NCBI GenBank assembly: GCA_016707445.1
Contig: JADJHR010000019.1
Span: 478,832-542,831 of the forward strand
DNA: 64,000 nucleotides
Direction: 5' to 3'
Source: Rubrivivax sp.
GTDB taxonomy: Bacteria > Pseudomonadota > Gammaproteobacteria > Burkholderiales > Burkholderiaceae_C
In this document: one piece after another, positions 8,193 through 16,680 of the stretch
Layout of the letters: every line of letters begins with the position of its first letter
How positions within the stretch are numbered: the first letter of the stretch is position 1
Notes under the pieces: generated by a model
Databases searched by the model: none
What the model saw: the letters and a program-made list of their open reading frames with translations, nothing else
What the model was told of the DNA's origin: nothing
Translations under genes and position numbers: made by a program

Positions 8193-9047
8193 TCAGGGTC
8201 GGGAAAGAGGGTTCGCGTGTGCCTTCGACAAGGGCGCACCCGATTCTTCTGCGCTGGCATTCGTCGGCCAGTAGTGGCTGTCGGGCAGGGCGCGTGCACC
8301 GAAGATGGCCTGCCCGATGCGCACCACCGAGGCGCCTTCCTCGATGGCGATCTCGAAATCACCCGACATGCCCATGGACAGTTCGTCCAAGGCAATGCCC
8401 GGCGGTGCGCTGTCGCGCAGTTGGTCGCGCAGCGTGCGAAGCAGGATGAAGCACGGTCGCACCCGTTCGGCCTCGGCGGAGAACAGCGCCAGCGTCATCA
8501 AGCCACGCACGCGCAACGCCGAGAATGCCGGCAGGGCACGGATGAAGCTGGCTGCGTGCTCGGGGGGCAGGCCGTACTTGCTGGGCTCACCGGAGGAATT
8601 GACCTGCACGAACACGTCCAGCGAACGCCCCTCGATCTGCAAGCGGCGATCCAGGGCCTCGGCCACGCGCAAGCTGTCCAGCGCCTGGAACTCGGCGGCG
8701 AATCGCGCCACCAGCCGGGCCTTGTTGGTCTGCAGGTGGCCGATGACCGACCAGCGAAGATCGAGCAGGTCTTGCACCGCCTGCCATTTGCCGTGGGCCT
8801 CCTGCACCTTGTTCTCACCGAGCATGCGACAGCCCGCCGCATAGGCCAGGCGGATGCTGGCTTCGGGCTTGGTCTTGCTGACCGGCAGCAGCCGCACCGC
8901 TTCCGAACTGCGCCCGGCACGCTGACAGGCCGCATCGATGCGCGCCCGAACGGCGGCCAGGTTGTGCCGGAAATCCTCCACCGTCAGGGCTTGCGGATGG
9001 CGGCCGTGCTGGTCGTGCAGGGTCTGTGTGTCGGATATGGCGGGCAT
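8193..9047 (-). CDS. YggS-family pyridoxal phosphate homeostasis protein
   Basis: A 284-residue single-domain TIM-barrel PLP-binding protein related to the N-terminal domain of alanine racemase. The PLP lysine is in 'LLPVSKTKP'. Other hallmarks are 'LGENKVQEAHGK', 'WSVIGHLQTNKA', 'VFVQVNSSGEPSKYG' and the phosphate-binding 'ELSMGMSGDFEIAIEEGASVVRIGQAIFG'-type end. The family keeps free PLP in balance and has no catalytic activity of its own. The start at 9047 gives a slightly long N-terminus (~20 extra residues); 9206 would add unrelated sequence. Usually yggS sits beside proC or pilT, but neither is visible here. Confidence 0.92.
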   Translation of the reverse strand: MPAISDTQTLHDQHGRHPQALTVEDFRHNLAAVRARIDAACQRAGRSSEAVRLLPVSKTKPEASIRLAYAAGCRMLGENKVQEAHGKWQAVQDLLDLRWSVIGHLQTNKARLVARFAAEFQALDSLRVAEALDRRLQIEGRSLDVFVQVNSSGEPSKYGLPPEHAASFIRALPAFSALRVRGLMTLALFSAEAERVRPCFILLRTLRDQLRDSAPPGIALDELSMGMSGDFEIAIEEGASVVRIGQAIFGARALPDSHYWPTNASAEESGAPLSKAHANPLSRP

Positions 9048-9322
9048 TGCTTGGTCTCTCTCATCCCAGGGGCATCGACACCATTCTGGATGAGCGGGAA
9101 ATCCTGCATCGGCGCCAGGATGTCTGCCTTGGCGTACGGTACCGGGTGCCTTCTGCTGCAGGGCATTGACAGCGTGACCCATGACCACGATAACCGTCAA
9201 TCGCATGGCCGCACCAGCGCGATCCGGTGCTCGACGAGTCGTCCAAGCCTGTTGCCGTGCTGGGCGCCCGTGCTGCGCCTTGAATGCGGCGGAGCACCAC
9301 CACCAAGTCTGGGAAGAAGCCG

Positions 9323-10477
9323 ATGAACCCCGAAAAGCCGACCGATTGGAACCCCAGGGCCGCGGACGTGCTCGACGACCAGATCGCCGCCTACGATGCC
9401 ATGCGCCATCGTTGCCCGGTCGCGCACAGCGACTACCTGTGGTGGTCGCTGTTTCGGCATGCGGATGTGATGCGCGTGCTGCACGACCCTCGAAGCTTCA
9501 GCAACGCGGCGTCGAATCATCTGTCGATCCCGAATGCGATGGATCCACCCGAGCACACGCCCTACCGGGACATCATCGACCGCTATTTCACGCCCGAACA
9601 CATGGCGGCGTTCGAGCCCGTGTGCCGGGACATCGCCCATGCGCTGGTCGGCGATTTGCCGCGCGATCAGGGCTTCGAGATGATGGGTGGATTTGCGCAG
9701 ACCTTTGCGCTGCGCGCGCAATGTGCGTTCATGGGCTGGCCCGACAGCCTGCACGAACCGCTGCGCGAATGGATCGGCAAGAACCACCGCGCCACCCGTG
9801 CGGGCGACCGCTCGGCCATGGCGCAGATCGCGGTCGAATTCGATGGCCACATCAAGCAGCAACTGGTGCTGCGCCGTGATGCCGGCGCGCAGGCGCCCGA
9901 CGACGTCACCACCCGCCTGGTGCACGAGCACATCCACGGCAGGCCGCTCAGCGATGAGGAGGTCGTGAGCATCGTGCGCAACTGGACAGTGGGAGAACTG
10001 GGCACCATCGCGGCCAGCGTGGGCATTCTCGTGCACCATCTGGCCACGCATGCGGCGCTGCAGGCCGAACTGCGCCAACAAGCTGCCGATCTGCCGGCCG
10101 CGATCGACGAGATCCTGCGCCTGCACGCGCCCTTGATTGCCAACCGCCGCGTCACCACCTGCCCGGTCGAGATCGGTGGCCGCCAGTTCGGCGCCGGCGA
10201 ACGCCTGACGCTGATCTGGGCCAGCGCCAACCGCGACGAAGCCGTGTTTGGCGACCCGGACCGCTTCGACCCCGAACGCAATGACAAGCACAACCTGCTG
10301 TACGGCGCCGGCGTGCATGTCTGCCCGGGCGCGCCGCTGGCCAGGCTCGAACTTCGGCTGATCCTGCATGCGCTGCTGGCCGGCACGCGCGAGATCACGC
10401 TGGCGTCAAGCCCGTCGCCGCAACGCGCCGGCTTTCCGGCCAGCGGCTTCGCATCGCTGACGGTCGTCGTGCGTTAG
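9323..10477 (+). CDS. Cytochrome P450
   Basis: A 384-residue soluble class I-type bacterial P450. The heme-thiolate loop is 'YGAGVHVCPGAPLAR' with the axial Cys at 334, and the K-helix ExxR is 'EILR' (263-266) with the downstream 'DRFDPER' meander. In the I helix the usual (A/G)GxDT is 'GELGT' (224-228). The Thr is kept, the adjacent acid is replaced by Gly, and a Glu stands three residues before the Thr, so proton delivery may differ from P450cam. ATG 9323 has a 'ggaagaag' ribosome-binding site. No ferredoxin or reductase gene is adjacent, so electron partners must be encoded elsewhere. Substrate unknown. Confidence 0.93.
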   Translation: MNPEKPTDWNPRAADVLDDQIAAYDAMRHRCPVAHSDYLWWSLFRHADVMRVLHDPRSFSNAASNHLSIPNAMDPPEHTPYRDIIDRYFTPEHMAAFEPVCRDIAHALVGDLPRDQGFEMMGGFAQTFALRAQCAFMGWPDSLHEPLREWIGKNHRATRAGDRSAMAQIAVEFDGHIKQQLVLRRDAGAQAPDDVTTRLVHEHIHGRPLSDEEVVSIVRNWTVGELGTIAASVGILVHHLATHAALQAELRQQAADLPAAIDEILRLHAPLIANRRVTTCPVEIGGRQFGAGERLTLIWASANRDEAVFGDPDRFDPERNDKHNLLYGAGVHVCPGAPLARLELRLILHALLAGTREITLASSPSPQRAGFPASGFASLTVVVR

Positions 10478-10505
10478 CCGGCGGCCCTGCGCCGGGGGCC
10501 CCGAT

Positions 10506-11273
10506 TCAGTCCAGATCGATCGTCAACGACGCGTCGAAGGTCTGATTCTCGACCACGCCCTTGGGCGCATAACCGCGTGGATTGGCGACCACGCGCGTGC
10601 GGCCGACGTGATAGTCGACGCTGTCGTGCACATGGCCGTGCAGCCACAGCTCGGGCTGCCAACGCCGGATCTGCGGCTCCAGGTCGGACACGAAGCAGGC
10701 GTTCAAGGGCGAGCCGACAAAGCGCGTCGCGATGCTGCCGCGCGCCGGTGCGAAATGCGTGATCACCACCGTCGGGCCGTTGTGGGCGATGGCGAACTGC
10801 TGCTCCAGCCAGGCCACCGAATCGTCGAACAGCATCTGTGCCAGGGCCGGGGTGAACAGGTCGCTGTAGTCCGGCGCGACGCGGATGCGTGAAAAGTCGC
10901 GCACCATCGCACCGGCCTGCTGCAGGCCCTGTTCGCGCTGCTCGGGTGAATCGTACAGGCGGTAGTCCGACCACAGCGTGCAGCCCAGAAAGCGCACCCG
11001 ACCGAGCTGCCACGCGTCCTTTTCGAGCACGCGAACGGCGCTGCCGGCGGCGTGCCGGCGCAGATCGTTCATCGTACCGGCCAGGGTGCCGCCATAGAAC
11101 TCATGGTTGCCGGCGACGAACAGTGTGGGCGTGGCACCGAACTGTCGTGCCCACTCGATGGCGCCGGCCGGGCGCAGCAGGTCACCGGCCAGCACCAGCA
11201 CGTCGGCGGCCACGGCCGGAGGCGACATCGGGTGCACCGACAGGTGAAGGTCGGACATGAGCGCAATCTTCAT
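10506..11273 (-). CDS. Calcineurin-like metallophosphoesterase
   Basis: A 255-residue cytoplasmic protein of the binuclear metallophosphoesterase superfamily. All five metal/active-site blocks are present in order: 'SDLHLS' (D8, H10), 'LAGDLL' (D31), 'AGNHEFYGG' (N56, H57), 'VITHFAPA' and 'LHGHVHDSVDY'. Fold and motifs resemble the phosphatases annotated as YkuE/Icc-like, but the substrate cannot be read from sequence. It is convergent with the P450 gene and divergent from the DUF4010 membrane protein; only ~135 bases separate the two divergent starts. Confidence 0.88.
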   Translation of the reverse strand: MKIALMSDLHLSVHPMSPPAVAADVLVLAGDLLRPAGAIEWARQFGATPTLFVAGNHEFYGGTLAGTMNDLRRHAAGSAVRVLEKDAWQLGRVRFLGCTLWSDYRLYDSPEQREQGLQQAGAMVRDFSRIRVAPDYSDLFTPALAQMLFDDSVAWLEQQFAIAHNGPTVVITHFAPARGSIATRFVGSPLNACFVSDLEPQIRRWQPELWLHGHVHDSVDYHVGRTRVVANPRGYAPKGVVENQTFDASLTIDLD

Positions 11274-11408
11274 GATCCCGGGTCCTCGGTTCAGGTTCGA
11301 CCCATTGTGCAGCGCGCACGGGCATGTTGCCGTCCATCGCTGCCGTCCATCGAAAGAGCAGGGCTAAACTCGTTCGCATTCAAACTATCGACAAGTGACG
11401 CATCTTCA

Positions 11409-12731
11409 ATGCCCGATGCCGTGACCATGTTGCCGAAGGTCGAGTGGCCTTATGTACAGATCCTGCTGCGCCTGGCGCTCAGCCTGGCGCTGGGCCTGCT
11501 GATCGGCCTCGAGCGCGAACGGCGCGGCAAGGAAGCCGGTCTGCGCACCTTCGGTTTCATCTGCCTGCTGGGCGCGCTGGGCGGCTCACTGGGTGACGCT
11601 TACGGGCTGCTGATCCTGGCCCTCGTCGGCGTGCTGGCGGTGCTGCTCAATCTGCACACGCTGCGCGCCAATGAAGGCATGGAGCTGACCACCTCCGCAG
11701 CCATGCTGGTGACTTGCTTTGCCGGCATCCTGTGCGGCAAGGGCCACACCATCTCGCCGGCCGCGGTGATGGTGATCGCCACGGCCTTGCTGGCCTGGAA
11801 AGAGCGGCTTGCCGACTTCTCGATGGGGCTGACCGAGAGTGAGCTGCGATCGGCGCTGCTGCTGGCCATTCTGGCGATCGTGATCTATCCGGCGCTGCCG
11901 ATCGGGGCGGTCGGGCCTTGGCAGCTGATCGAGCCGCGTGCGGCCTGGGTGACGGTGATCCTGATCGCTGGCATCGGTTTCGTGAACTACATCTTGTGGA
12001 AGATGTATGGCACACGCGGCACCGAGCTGTCGGGTTTTCTCGGCGGCCTGGTGAACAGCAACTTCACAGTCATCGAACTGTCGTCTCGCGTGCGCGAGGC
12101 CGCGGGTGTGTTCGTCGAATCGGCCTACCGCGGCATCCTGCTGGCGACCACCGCGATGCTGGTGCGCAACGCCGGGCTGTTGCGGGTGCTGGCGCCGCTG
12201 GCGTTGGTGGGCTCGTTCGCTGCGTTTGCGTTGATGCTGTTCACCAGCATCGGCCTGGTGTTGTGGAGCTACCAGCAACGCAGGCCACCACCGGCCGAAC
12301 CGTCTGCGCAGATCAAGCTGGAATTGCCGTTCTCGCTGCCGCTGGCCCTGAAGTACGGCGTCGTGTTCCTGGCATTGCACGTGCTGGGCAACCTGGCGCA
12401 GCGCCAGTTCGGCGACGTGGGCTTCTACTTCGTCAGCGCGGTCGGTGGCCTGATGTCCAGTGCCAGTGCCGTGGCGGCGGCCGCAACGCTGGCCTCGCAG
12501 GGCAGCTTGTCGGCCACCGTGGCCGGCACCGGCGCCGTGCTGGCCTCGTTCACCAGCATCGCCTTCAGCCTGTCCTTCGTGCTGCGCACCCACCATCGCG
12601 GGCTGATCACGCGGCTGGCCACCGCGATGGTCTGCGTGGCGGTTGCCGGGCTGATCGGCGTGCTGATCTGGGACAGCATCTACCCCTACGTGCTGCTCTG
12701 GATACCCGGCCTGGCCAGGCTGCCCGGCTGA
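11409..12731 (+). CDS. MgtC/SapB N-terminal + DUF4010 membrane protein
   Basis: A 440-residue polytopic inner-membrane protein. The N-terminus has the MgtC-family signature 'GLLIGLERERRGKEAGLRTF' followed by 'GALGGSLGD', and the remaining ~290 residues form the DUF4010 region with about eight hydrophobic segments, including 'GFLGGLVNSNFTVIELS' and 'GGLMSSASAVAAAATLA'. Such fused proteins are widespread; MgtC itself modulates ATP synthase and magnesium stress in pathogens, but the function of DUF4010 fusions is not established. The ATG at 11409 gives the compact family N-terminus; the frame is open far upstream only because it shadows the opposite-strand phosphoesterase. Confidence 0.85.
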   Translation: MPDAVTMLPKVEWPYVQILLRLALSLALGLLIGLERERRGKEAGLRTFGFICLLGALGGSLGDAYGLLILALVGVLAVLLNLHTLRANEGMELTTSAAMLVTCFAGILCGKGHTISPAAVMVIATALLAWKERLADFSMGLTESELRSALLLAILAIVIYPALPIGAVGPWQLIEPRAAWVTVILIAGIGFVNYILWKMYGTRGTELSGFLGGLVNSNFTVIELSSRVREAAGVFVESAYRGILLATTAMLVRNAGLLRVLAPLALVGSFAAFALMLFTSIGLVLWSYQQRRPPPAEPSAQIKLELPFSLPLALKYGVVFLALHVLGNLAQRQFGDVGFYFVSAVGGLMSSASAVAAAATLASQGSLSATVAGTGAVLASFTSIAFSLSFVLRTHHRGLITRLATAMVCVAVAGLIGVLIWDSIYPYVLLWIPGLARLPG

Positions 12732-12796
12732 CGACAGGGTGGGTCGGCGCACGCCGCCGAGATGCTGCCAGGGTGCACTTTGCCCGCGTTCGCGGT

Positions 12797-12819
12797 AAGA
12801 TGTACCGACAGTGCATCTT
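12797..12819 (+). promoter_or_regulatory. NsrR operator
   Basis: The sequence AAGATGTA-N7-TGCATCTT is an inverted repeat (the right arm read in reverse is AAGATGCA, 7 of 8 matching). It fits the known NsrR recognition pattern AAGATGYA/TRCATCTT. It ends 47 bases before the nsrR start, so the operon is probably autoregulated and derepressed by nitric oxide. Confidence 0.85.
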
Positions 12820-12866
12820 AAAGGTTCCGCGCGGCACCGGCGACCGCACGATGCCCGGGAGCAACC

Positions 12867-13361
12867 ATGCGACTTGCCGAATACACCGACTACACCCTGC
12901 GCGTGCTGATGTATTGCGCCGCGCACCCGGATCGCCAGGTGACGATTGCCGAGCTGGCCGAGCACCACGGCGTGTCGAAGAACCACCTGATGAAGATCGT
13001 CAACGACCTGGCGCGGCAGGGCGTGTTGCAGACCACGCGCGGACGGGGCGGTGGTTTGCGGCTGCTGCAGCGCCCGGCCGACATCCGCATCGGTGACGTG
13101 GTGCGAAGCTCGGAAACCGATTTTCGTCTCGTCGAGTGTTTCGACCCCGACTCCAACACCTGCACGCTGAGCCCGTCGTGCCGGCTCAAGGGGCTGTTCG
13201 ACAGCGCCTTGCGCGCCTACTTCAGGGAACTGGATGCGGTGACGCTGGCCGACCTCAGCGTGCCGTCGGGCCGCGATGCGCCGGCCGCCGCACCGATGCG
13301 CGCACCGCCCACGCGCCGTACCGCAGCGGCCCGGGTCGGCGCCGGCAGCGGCACACGCTGA
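12867..13361 (+). CDS. nsrR: Rrf2-family nitric-oxide-sensing repressor NsrR
   Basis: A 164-residue winged-helix regulator. The N-terminus 'MRLAEYTDYTLRVLMY' is typical of NsrR, and the DNA-recognition segment is 'TIAELAEHHGVSKNHLMKIV'. Three cysteines that would hold the [Fe-S] cluster are C91, C99 and C105 ('ECFDPDSNTC', 'SPSCRLKGLF'); the spacing C-x7-C-x5-C is slightly wider than in E. coli. NO nitrosylates the cluster and releases DNA. The C-terminal ~30 residues are an Ala/Arg/Pro-rich tail outside the domain. It is the first gene of a probable four-gene operon and has its own operator just upstream. Confidence 0.93.
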   Translation: MRLAEYTDYTLRVLMYCAAHPDRQVTIAELAEHHGVSKNHLMKIVNDLARQGVLQTTRGRGGGLRLLQRPADIRIGDVVRSSETDFRLVECFDPDSNTCTLSPSCRLKGLFDSALRAYFRELDAVTLADLSVPSGRDAPAAAPMRAPPTRRTAAARVGAGSGTR

Positions 13362-13381
13362 ACCCTGGACCGCTGGTCACC

Positions 13382-13894
13382 ATGTCGTCCGCGCCCGAAA
13401 CTGCAACTGCAACTGCAACTGCAACTGCAACTGCAACTGCAACCGCAGCCACGCCCAGGCCCGCGCCCGCGCCGCGCACCCTGGTCTATTCCTGCTCGGG
13501 CTGTTCGAGTGCGGCGCAGCTCGCCAACCACCTTGCGGTGCGACTCGACCGCAACGGCGACGCCGAGATGTCGTGCATCGCCGGGCTGGGCGGGCAGGTG
13601 AAGAGCCTGATTCGCACAGCGCGCCAGGCGCAGGCGACGCAGCGCCCGATCCTGGTCATCGACGGTTGCCCGCTGGCCTGCGCCAAGCAGTCGCTGGCGC
13701 AACACGGCATCGCACCCACGCACCACCTGCAGCTGGCCGAGCTGGGTGTGCGCAAGCTGCAGCATGAAGACTTCGACCCCGCCATGGCCGCCCAGCTGCT
13801 GGACGAATGGGCGCCGCGGGTGCGTGCTTGGAACCGGCAGGCCAACGCCGCCCCTGTCCCCCATCTCAATTCCCAACGTCAACCCCCACCCTGA
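13382..13894 (+). CDS. Putative zinc-binding (DGC-domain) protein
   Basis: A 170-residue protein with the cysteine pattern of DGC-type 'putative zinc-binding' proteins: 'VYSCSGCSSAAQLANHLA' near residue 40, 'EMSCIAGLGG', and 'VIDGCPLACAKQSL' carrying the D-G-C motif. Biochemical function is unknown; the paired cysteines suggest metal or redox-thiol chemistry. The N-terminus is unusual: residues 6-21 are an alternating Thr-Ala run encoded by a perfect hexanucleotide repeat. The gene begins 20 bases after nsrR and is followed by DUF2249, so it is expected to be induced by nitric oxide. Confidence 0.8.
   Translation: MSSAPETATATATATATATATAATPRPAPAPRTLVYSCSGCSSAAQLANHLAVRLDRNGDAEMSCIAGLGGQVKSLIRTARQAQATQRPILVIDGCPLACAKQSLAQHGIAPTHHLQLAELGVRKLQHEDFDPAMAAQLLDEWAPRVRAWNRQANAAPVPHLNSQRQPPP
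13399..13440 (+). repeat. Hexanucleotide microsatellite (AACTGC)x7
   Basis: Seven perfect copies of AACTGC are followed by a degenerate copy (AACCGC), inside the start of the DGC-domain gene. Each copy adds one Thr-Ala pair. Because the unit is 6 bases, changes in copy number keep the frame and only lengthen or shorten the N-terminal linker. Confidence 0.95.
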
Positions 13895-13905
13895 AAGGAA
13901 CGAGC

Positions 13906-14163
13906 ATGTCGCAACCCCATCTGCACCTGTCGGCCACGGCCCTCTACCCCTTTGACGCGCGCGGCATCGCCAAGCGTTTTCGCCACGCGGCGATCTTCGG
14001 TGCGCTGGACGCGCTGCAAAGTGGCGAGACCATGCAGTTCGTCAATGACCACGATCCGCTGCCGCTGCTCGATCAATTGCGCAACCGTTATGGCGACAGG
14101 GTCGACATCCAGTACCGGCAACGTGAGCCGGGCGCGATCGTCATCGATTTCGTGGTGCGCTGA
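13906..14163 (+). CDS. DUF2249 domain protein
   Basis: An 85-residue single-domain protein of the DUF2249 (TusA-like fold) family. It shows 'LYPFDARGIAKRFRH', 'IFGALDALQSGETMQFVNDHDPLPLL', the conserved N-D-H-D-P-x-P-L stretch and a C-terminal 'IVIDFVVR'. The family frequently accompanies nitrosative-stress and denitrification genes; no catalytic function is established. A strong ribosome-binding site (GAAAGGAACG) precedes the ATG, and the stop codon abuts the next gene with no gap, so translation is coupled. It lies in the NsrR operon. Confidence 0.88.
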   Translation: MSQPHLHLSATALYPFDARGIAKRFRHAAIFGALDALQSGETMQFVNDHDPLPLLDQLRNRYGDRVDIQYRQREPGAIVIDFVVR

Positions 14164-14796
14164 ATGGCTGCGCCGGCGACGAATGCCACGATGCAGTTGC
14201 CGGACTTCTTCGAGGCCGGCCCGCGTCTGCGTGTGTTCGATCCGCTGGCCGAATTTCTCGGCGCAGCGCGCAGCGGCGTGATCGACTACGGTTATGCCGA
14301 CGTGGTCAAGCTGGCCGGTCATTCTTGTCCGACCGTGGCCTCGGCCTACCTGCTCACGCGGGCTGCGCTGACGGCCCTGTACCCGCAGGCCATGCCCGAG
14401 CGCGGTGCGATCCGGGTCGAGTTGCGCGGCCAGCGGCTCGACGGTGTGAACGGCGTGTTCGCGAACGTGGTCAGCCTGCTCACCGGCGCCACCGAAGACA
14501 CCGGTTTCAAGGGCATCGGATCGTTCTTCGATCGCCGGCAGCTGCTGTTCTTCGGCGCCGACATTCGCGCGCAGATGCGCCTGACGCGAGTGGACACGGC
14601 GCAGCATGTCGACGCCACCGCCCATCTCGAACAGGTGCCGGGCCAGGCGCGCACCTTTCAGCTGTTGCCGCGCTGCCTGGGCGACAGCGCATCGGCCGAC
14701 GAACAGGCCGAGTTCCGGGCCCTGTGGCAGGCTCGCGTGAAATCGCTGCTGATCGACCATGCCGACGATCCCGCGGTGTTCGAAGTGCGGGCCTGA
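14164..14796 (+). CDS. FmdE-like protein
   Basis: A 210-residue protein related to FmdE (the accessory subunit encoded with molybdenum formylmethanofuran dehydrogenase). The landmark is 'VKLAGHSCPTVASAYLL', the metal-site His/Cys motif of FmdE-like proteins; 'GVNGVFANVVSLLTGATEDTGF' is another conserved region. No Zn-ribbon tail is present. Function in bacteria is not known; methanogenesis is not implied. The ATG follows immediately on the DUF2249 stop codon. As the last gene of the nsrR operon it is a candidate component of the NO/redox response. Confidence 0.75.
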   Translation: MAAPATNATMQLPDFFEAGPRLRVFDPLAEFLGAARSGVIDYGYADVVKLAGHSCPTVASAYLLTRAALTALYPQAMPERGAIRVELRGQRLDGVNGVFANVVSLLTGATEDTGFKGIGSFFDRRQLLFFGADIRAQMRLTRVDTAQHVDATAHLEQVPGQARTFQLLPRCLGDSASADEQAEFRALWQARVKSLLIDHADDPAVFEVRA

Positions 14797-14820
14797 AGAA
14801 CCGCAGCGCGGCTGCGCGCT

Positions 14821-15672
14821 TCAGCCCACCACGCGTGCCGCTGCGCTGGCGTCCAGCGCCCCTTCGCCGCGCGCGATCGCAGCATCGAACATCGCGGCCA
14901 CGGCCGGCATCACGAACAGCTCGGTGCCGCCGCGCTGCGCTTCTTCGATCATCAGGCGCACGTCCTTGCGCGCCATCGCCATCTCGAACGACGGCGTGTC
15001 GAACTTGCCGCCTTCGACGCGTGCGGCGCGCGCCGGCAGCGACTGGCCGGGGTTGAAATGCTGGAACAGTGAAAACGCATCGGCGGTCGAAATACCGACC
15101 GAATGGGCCAGCCGGTTGACGTCGCCCAGCACACCCAGGATGCCCAGCAGCGTCAGGTTGCCGAACAGCTTGAAGGCCGCGGCGCGTTCGGGCTGCGCAC
15201 CCAGGTAGACCACCTTGCCGGTCATGCCCTGCAGCAGCGGCAGCAGCCGGTCGTGGCGACCCTGTTCACCCGACACCAGCATCAGCCCCGTGCCCTCGGC
15301 CGCATTGGCCGGGCCCATGAACACCGGTGCATGAACGAACGTGTGGCCGCGCGCGTCCCAGCGTGCCACGCGCTCGGCCGTGGGCCGCACCGCGGTGGTG
15401 GTGTGGTCGACGATCCAGGTGGTGGCCGGGATCTGCGCGGCAATCGGCTCCAGCACCGCGTCCACCGACGCGTCGTCGGCCAGTGACAAATGCAGACGTT
15501 CGACGCCCGCCAGCGCGGCCGCGGGGTCGCTGAACGGGCGGGCACCGTCGGCTTCGAGCTGCTTCGCCTTGGCTGCGCTGCGGTTCCAGACATGGACCTC
15601 ATGGCCCTTGGCGCGCAGGCGGCGGACAAAGCCCGAGCCCATCAGGCCGGTTCCGAAAAATGCGATCTTCAT
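14821..15672 (-). CDS. NAD(P)-dependent 3-hydroxyisobutyrate/6-phosphogluconate dehydrogenase family oxidoreductase
   Basis: A 283-residue beta-hydroxyacid dehydrogenase. The N-terminal Rossmann motif is 'IAFFGTGLMGSGFVRRL', with 'VHVWNRSAAKA' after it: the Asn-Arg pair suggests NADPH preference. The substrate loop 'DHTTTAVRPTAERV' and 'HAPVFMGPANAAEGTGLMLVSG' and the catalytic Lys in 'AAFKLFGN' are typical. Family members reduce or oxidise 3-hydroxyisobutyrate, tartronate semialdehyde or succinic semialdehyde; the substrate is not resolved. It is divergent from the ABC permease locus by ~107 bases. Confidence 0.85.
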   Translation of the reverse strand: MKIAFFGTGLMGSGFVRRLRAKGHEVHVWNRSAAKAKQLEADGARPFSDPAAALAGVERLHLSLADDASVDAVLEPIAAQIPATTWIVDHTTTAVRPTAERVARWDARGHTFVHAPVFMGPANAAEGTGLMLVSGEQGRHDRLLPLLQGMTGKVVYLGAQPERAAAFKLFGNLTLLGILGVLGDVNRLAHSVGISTADAFSLFQHFNPGQSLPARAARVEGGKFDTPSFEMAMARKDVRLMIEEAQRGGTELFVMPAVAAMFDAAIARGEGALDASAAARVVG

Positions 15673-15779
15673 GACTGCTGCTCCTGGGATGGGGATGGCG
15701 ACGATAGCAAGCCCGCGGGTGGCGGCGGCCGAACATCGGATACTTCGCGCCTGCAGTCGTCGGCGCCCGTTCCCCACCC

Positions 15780-16680
15780 ATGCTCGAGTTCCTGGCCAAG
15801 CGCCTGGCGCAAGTGCTGCCGACGCTGCTGTTCGTGTCGATGCTGATCTTCGGCTTGCAGCAATTGCTGCCCGGCGATCCGGCCAAGATCCTGGCCGGCG
15901 AGGACCAGGGCCCGAACGTCGTCGCCTACCTGCGCACCAAGTTGCACCTCGACGAACCGCTGCCTGTTCGATATGCGTACTGGGTGGGTGGTGTGCTGCG
16001 CGGCGACCTGGGCGAATCGCTGGGCACGCAGCAGCAGGTGCTCGAGCTGGTGCTGCAGAAGCTGCCGGTGACGATCGAGCTGGCCGGCATGGCGATGCTG
16101 ATCGCGCTGATCATCGGCATCCCGGCCGGCATCCTGGCGGCGGTCAAGTGCGGCACGGTCTTGGGACGCCCTGGCCAATGCGGTGGCGCTGAGGGGCATC
16201 AGCACGCCCAATTTCTGGCTCGGCATCCTGATGATCCTGCTGTTCTCGGTGCAGCTGGGCTGGCTGCCGGCCTCGGGCTACGTCAGCCCCTTCGAGGACC
16301 TGCGAGCCAACCTGGCTGCGATGATCATGCCGGCCTTCGTGCTGGGCAATGCGATCGCCGGCGTGCTGATGCGCCACATGCGCAGCGCCATGCTGCAGGT
16401 GCTGACGTCCGACTACGTGCGCACCGCGCGCAGCAAGGGCCTGCACGAGCGCACGGTGGTACTCAAGCACGCGCTGCGCAATGCGCTGACGCCGGTCATC
16501 ACGCTGGGCGCGCTGGAGCTCGGCACCCTGCTGTCGGGCGCGGTGCTGACCGACCTGGCGTACTTCGCCGCCAACCCCAGGTTGCGGGTCCGACGATGGC
16601 GCTGCCTGCCGGCCCCTGGCCGCGTGCCTGGCGCCAGCTGCGACGGCGCCGCGCGGCGATGTTCGGGCTGGGCGTGGTGA
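15780..16680 (+). pseudogene. DppB/GsiC-type ABC permease, frameshifted and internally deleted
   Basis: The first permease of a dipeptide/nickel-type ABC importer, in two frames. The N-terminal part ('RLAQVLPTLLFVSMLIFGL', 'LLPGDPAKILAGED') is normal to about 16155. An extra T (GTCTTGG instead of GTCTGG) then shifts the frame, and family sequence resumes as 'ALRGISTPNFWLGILM' and the EAA loop 'DYVRTARSKGLHERTVV'. Near 16555 'GAVLT' is joined directly to 'DLAYFAANPRLRV', which is the last helix end of DppB; the intervening ~45 residues (usually 'TE.IF..PG.G' through the final helix) are missing. The frame then runs on past the expected stop. The protein cannot be functional as written. Confidence 0.8.

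Noticed and set aside
13399..13440. CRISPR-like or mobile repeat
   Set aside because: Six-base unit inside a coding region with no spacers; it is a simple microsatellite.
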